Source: Circinella umbellata
Lineage: Eukaryota; Mucoromycota; Mucoromycetes; Mucorales; Lichtheimiaceae
Reading direction: 5' to 3'
DNA: 64,000 nt
Assembly (NCBI GenBank): GCA_025093555.1
Contig: JAIWNF010000055.1
Coordinates: forward strand, 62,001 to 126,000
The position numbers and the translations under genes are program-made. Below are positions 62,184 to 64,000 of this stretch, piece by piece (position 1 is the stretch's first letter; every line of letters starts with the position of its first letter). The notes under the pieces were generated by a model. That model saw only the letters and a list, made by a program, of their open reading frames with translations. It did not search any database and had not been told where the DNA came from.

Positions 62184-64000
62184 TTGGATTTTTGTTCACA
62201 TATAATCTCTATACCCTCACTACTATAATATTTTGCACGCATATTCACAATATAAAAAAATTGACAAAATATTGAGTGCTGTTAAAAGTATATTTGATTT
62301 CGAATATATTTACATTGGTACTGCACATGAATAAATGAGAAAAAATGTATCTGGTATTTAGGGTTTATTTTCGGTGTACATCATCACTAGTAATAGTTTC
62401 CGACTTTTTTGTTGTTTGGGATAGTAAATGTTTGGGGTATTTGTAAGAAGGTATCAGCTAGCTTTTTGTGTCAATAATGTTGGATTTTCTTGTTTGTTAT
62501 ATTGTTCGCTTTGGTATTTTCTTCTTTGACCGCTATGATCGAAGCTTTAACAATGGTCTATTATGGATATATATATATATATGTTACGTAATAATTGAAT
62601 TAGCAATGTTTGTATGACTATCTTATACAAAAGGATACAACGTACCTTGCTTTGTTATGTTCTACATGATTTTAAACAGCTGGATGGATATCATATTGCA
62701 GCACTTTGTGGAATTGTATATTCAGAAGTAGAACTAAAAGACAGATCTAGCCCTTGGGACAATCAAACACACCAGGGCTTTGAATTCGGGTACGTACCTA
62801 GTTTTTTTTTCAAAAAGAAAAAATTACTAACGTTGAATGATATAGTTAGTCCAATAAGATTACTACCTGAAAGCATATATCTTAAGATTAATGACTTAGA
62901 GCATGTGTAGCGGGGGTTGCAATAAATCACCAAGGGCTGTAACTTTAACAGCACAGTTTTACAACGGTTGTTGTAACCTGGGCAGTAAAATTAAAATCAT
63001 AGACATCAGGCTATAAAGTTACAGCACGTATGAGAAAAGTTACATCCCGAAAGTTACAGTTTTATTTAACACCACCTCTGCACTTGCTCTTACCGTTCTG
63101 ATTTACTGCGCCTATTTTAAGTGTACGAAGAAGAGATTCATCATGATTGAACTGTATCATTGTTTGACGTAAAATATCTTTCATAATTTTTGGTATATGG
63201 AATTGGCGTTCTGTGATTTCCTTCTTGCTAATTCCTCCAAAAGTCCTCTTTCCCACCCTCTCCTACCGCAAAATCCAGATCGTCTTTCATTACAAGGAAA
63301 TCCCAGTCGTATAGATGAATATGGTTCTTCTATTGGCTGTAAGGCAGTAATTTTTCGTTCGCTGTTTACGCGTACCCATGCTGAGTTACACGTACGATCA
63401 CCATTGAATGATATTATACGTAAGCAAAACTAGAATACATCGTGCTAAAAAAAGTTCTTCACTTCTCAACCAGCCAACAGATTATTCGGATTGTTTGTTC
63501 TACTTTTAAAATACATAGATATTGTATCTAGCAACCTTTATACATACATCTCAAAAACAGATTCTATGTTTTTCAATTATGTTTAACGAGGCAGCTAAAA
63601 TATCATACTACTGGTTACCAAATAGGTATTTTGTTGTCAACCCAAAATAAAAAACATGATTTGTACCGGAATAATCGGTTGCCTAGTCAAATGGAAGAAA
63701 TCAAACATTTTTTTTTTTAAAAAAAAAAGATGGAAACGTACCAAGCAACAGTATCAAGTATCAAAATCAACGAATAACAAAGTCTTGCTTGGATCCGTTG
63801 GCTACAAGTTCACCAAGGGTGTTTGGACGATACATGTTTAAGTAACCCAAGAGCGTTCTTTGCACCCAATCCTTATCTGGTTGCACGTCTGGGTCAAAAA
63901 ACTCGAGACCAGTGAATAGTTTATTAATCGACACTTCTAAGAGTGTGGGAAAACTGCAGTGTTACTAAAAGATAGTCGAAAGTAGCAAAATACCTTGGAC
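62184..64000. other. Terminal region with unclear coding relics
   Basis: No intact gene is supportable. A short minus-strand frame (63256-63062, with ITERQFHIPKIMKDILRQTM and KIGAVNQNGKSK) has the look of a protein fragment. A plus-strand frame at 63197-63433 overlaps it. Either may be a remnant of a repeated element. The frame at 62614-62910 is lower quality. The window ends inside uncharacterised sequence. Confidence 0.35.

Noticed and set aside
62614..62910. 98-residue frame near the right edge
   Set aside because: Ends in poly-A/T-derived Phe/Lys runs; no recognisable motif.

Overview
The window looks like nuclear chromosomal DNA of a fungus, most likely Mucoromycota (Mucorales-like). 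It is very AT-rich, its genes are dense, and introns are short (about 60-370 bp, GT-AG). The coding sequences include Asn-, Ser- and Gln-rich proteins and a fungal Vam7, Urb2, Vnx1-type exchanger and yapsin-like protease. I see no bacterial operon, rRNA or CRISPR. The species call is inference from composition and gene content, not from a marker search.

Layout, left to right. 0.17-1.4 kb: decayed MULE-type transposase. 1.75-2.9 kb (-): Vam7-like PX/SNARE protein. 5.5-6.9 kb (+): TATA-binding protein (4 exons). 7.7-13.5 kb (+): Urb2/Npa2 ribosome-biogenesis factor (15 exons). 14.6-16.1 kb (+): C-terminally truncated Crypton-like tyrosine recombinase with an AT-hook. 17.8-19.0 kb (+) and 19.1-20.4 kb (-): a convergent pair of enzymes, an SDR ending in SRL and an enoyl-CoA hydratase/isomerase ending in SKL, both with peroxisomal PTS1-type tails. 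21.7 kb (+): 81-residue coiled-coil protein. 22.5-25.0 kb (-): STE-type Ser/Thr kinase (8 exons). 27.2-30.3 kb (-): 665-residue low-complexity protein (8 exons). 34.6-35.1 kb (+): 78-residue protein with one hydrophobic segment, made of three small exons. 35.6-39.0 kb (-): 748-residue protein with a C-terminal RING/U-box-like domain (12 exons, one apparent GC-AG intron). 40.4-42.8 kb (+): 797-residue single-exon low-complexity protein. 44.8-49.4 kb: an apparently intact Crypton element. 51.4-52.6 kb (+): glutathione S-transferase-like protein. 55.6-59.6 kb (+): Vnx1/CAX-type cation/H+ exchanger (11 exons). 60.6-62.2 kb (+): GPI-type aspartic protease. The last 1.8 kb holds only doubtful relics.

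The host genes are ordinary housekeeping and accessory genes. TBP and Urb2 belong to transcription and 60S assembly, Vam7 and Vnx1 to the vacuole, and the SDR/isomerase pair probably to peroxisomal lipid or carbonyl metabolism.

The most interesting part is the 44.8-49.4 kb Crypton. It encodes an 872-residue tyrosine recombinase whose catalytic spacing from the His-x-x-Arg motif to the Tyr matches that of Cre. Near one end is a perfect 9-8-9 inverted repeat with recombination-core architecture, and an inverted partial copy of it lies near the other end. A second, truncated relative at 14.6 kb shows that the family has been active here before. Exon boundaries were worked out by hand from splice signals and reading-frame continuity. 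They were not checked against transcripts.
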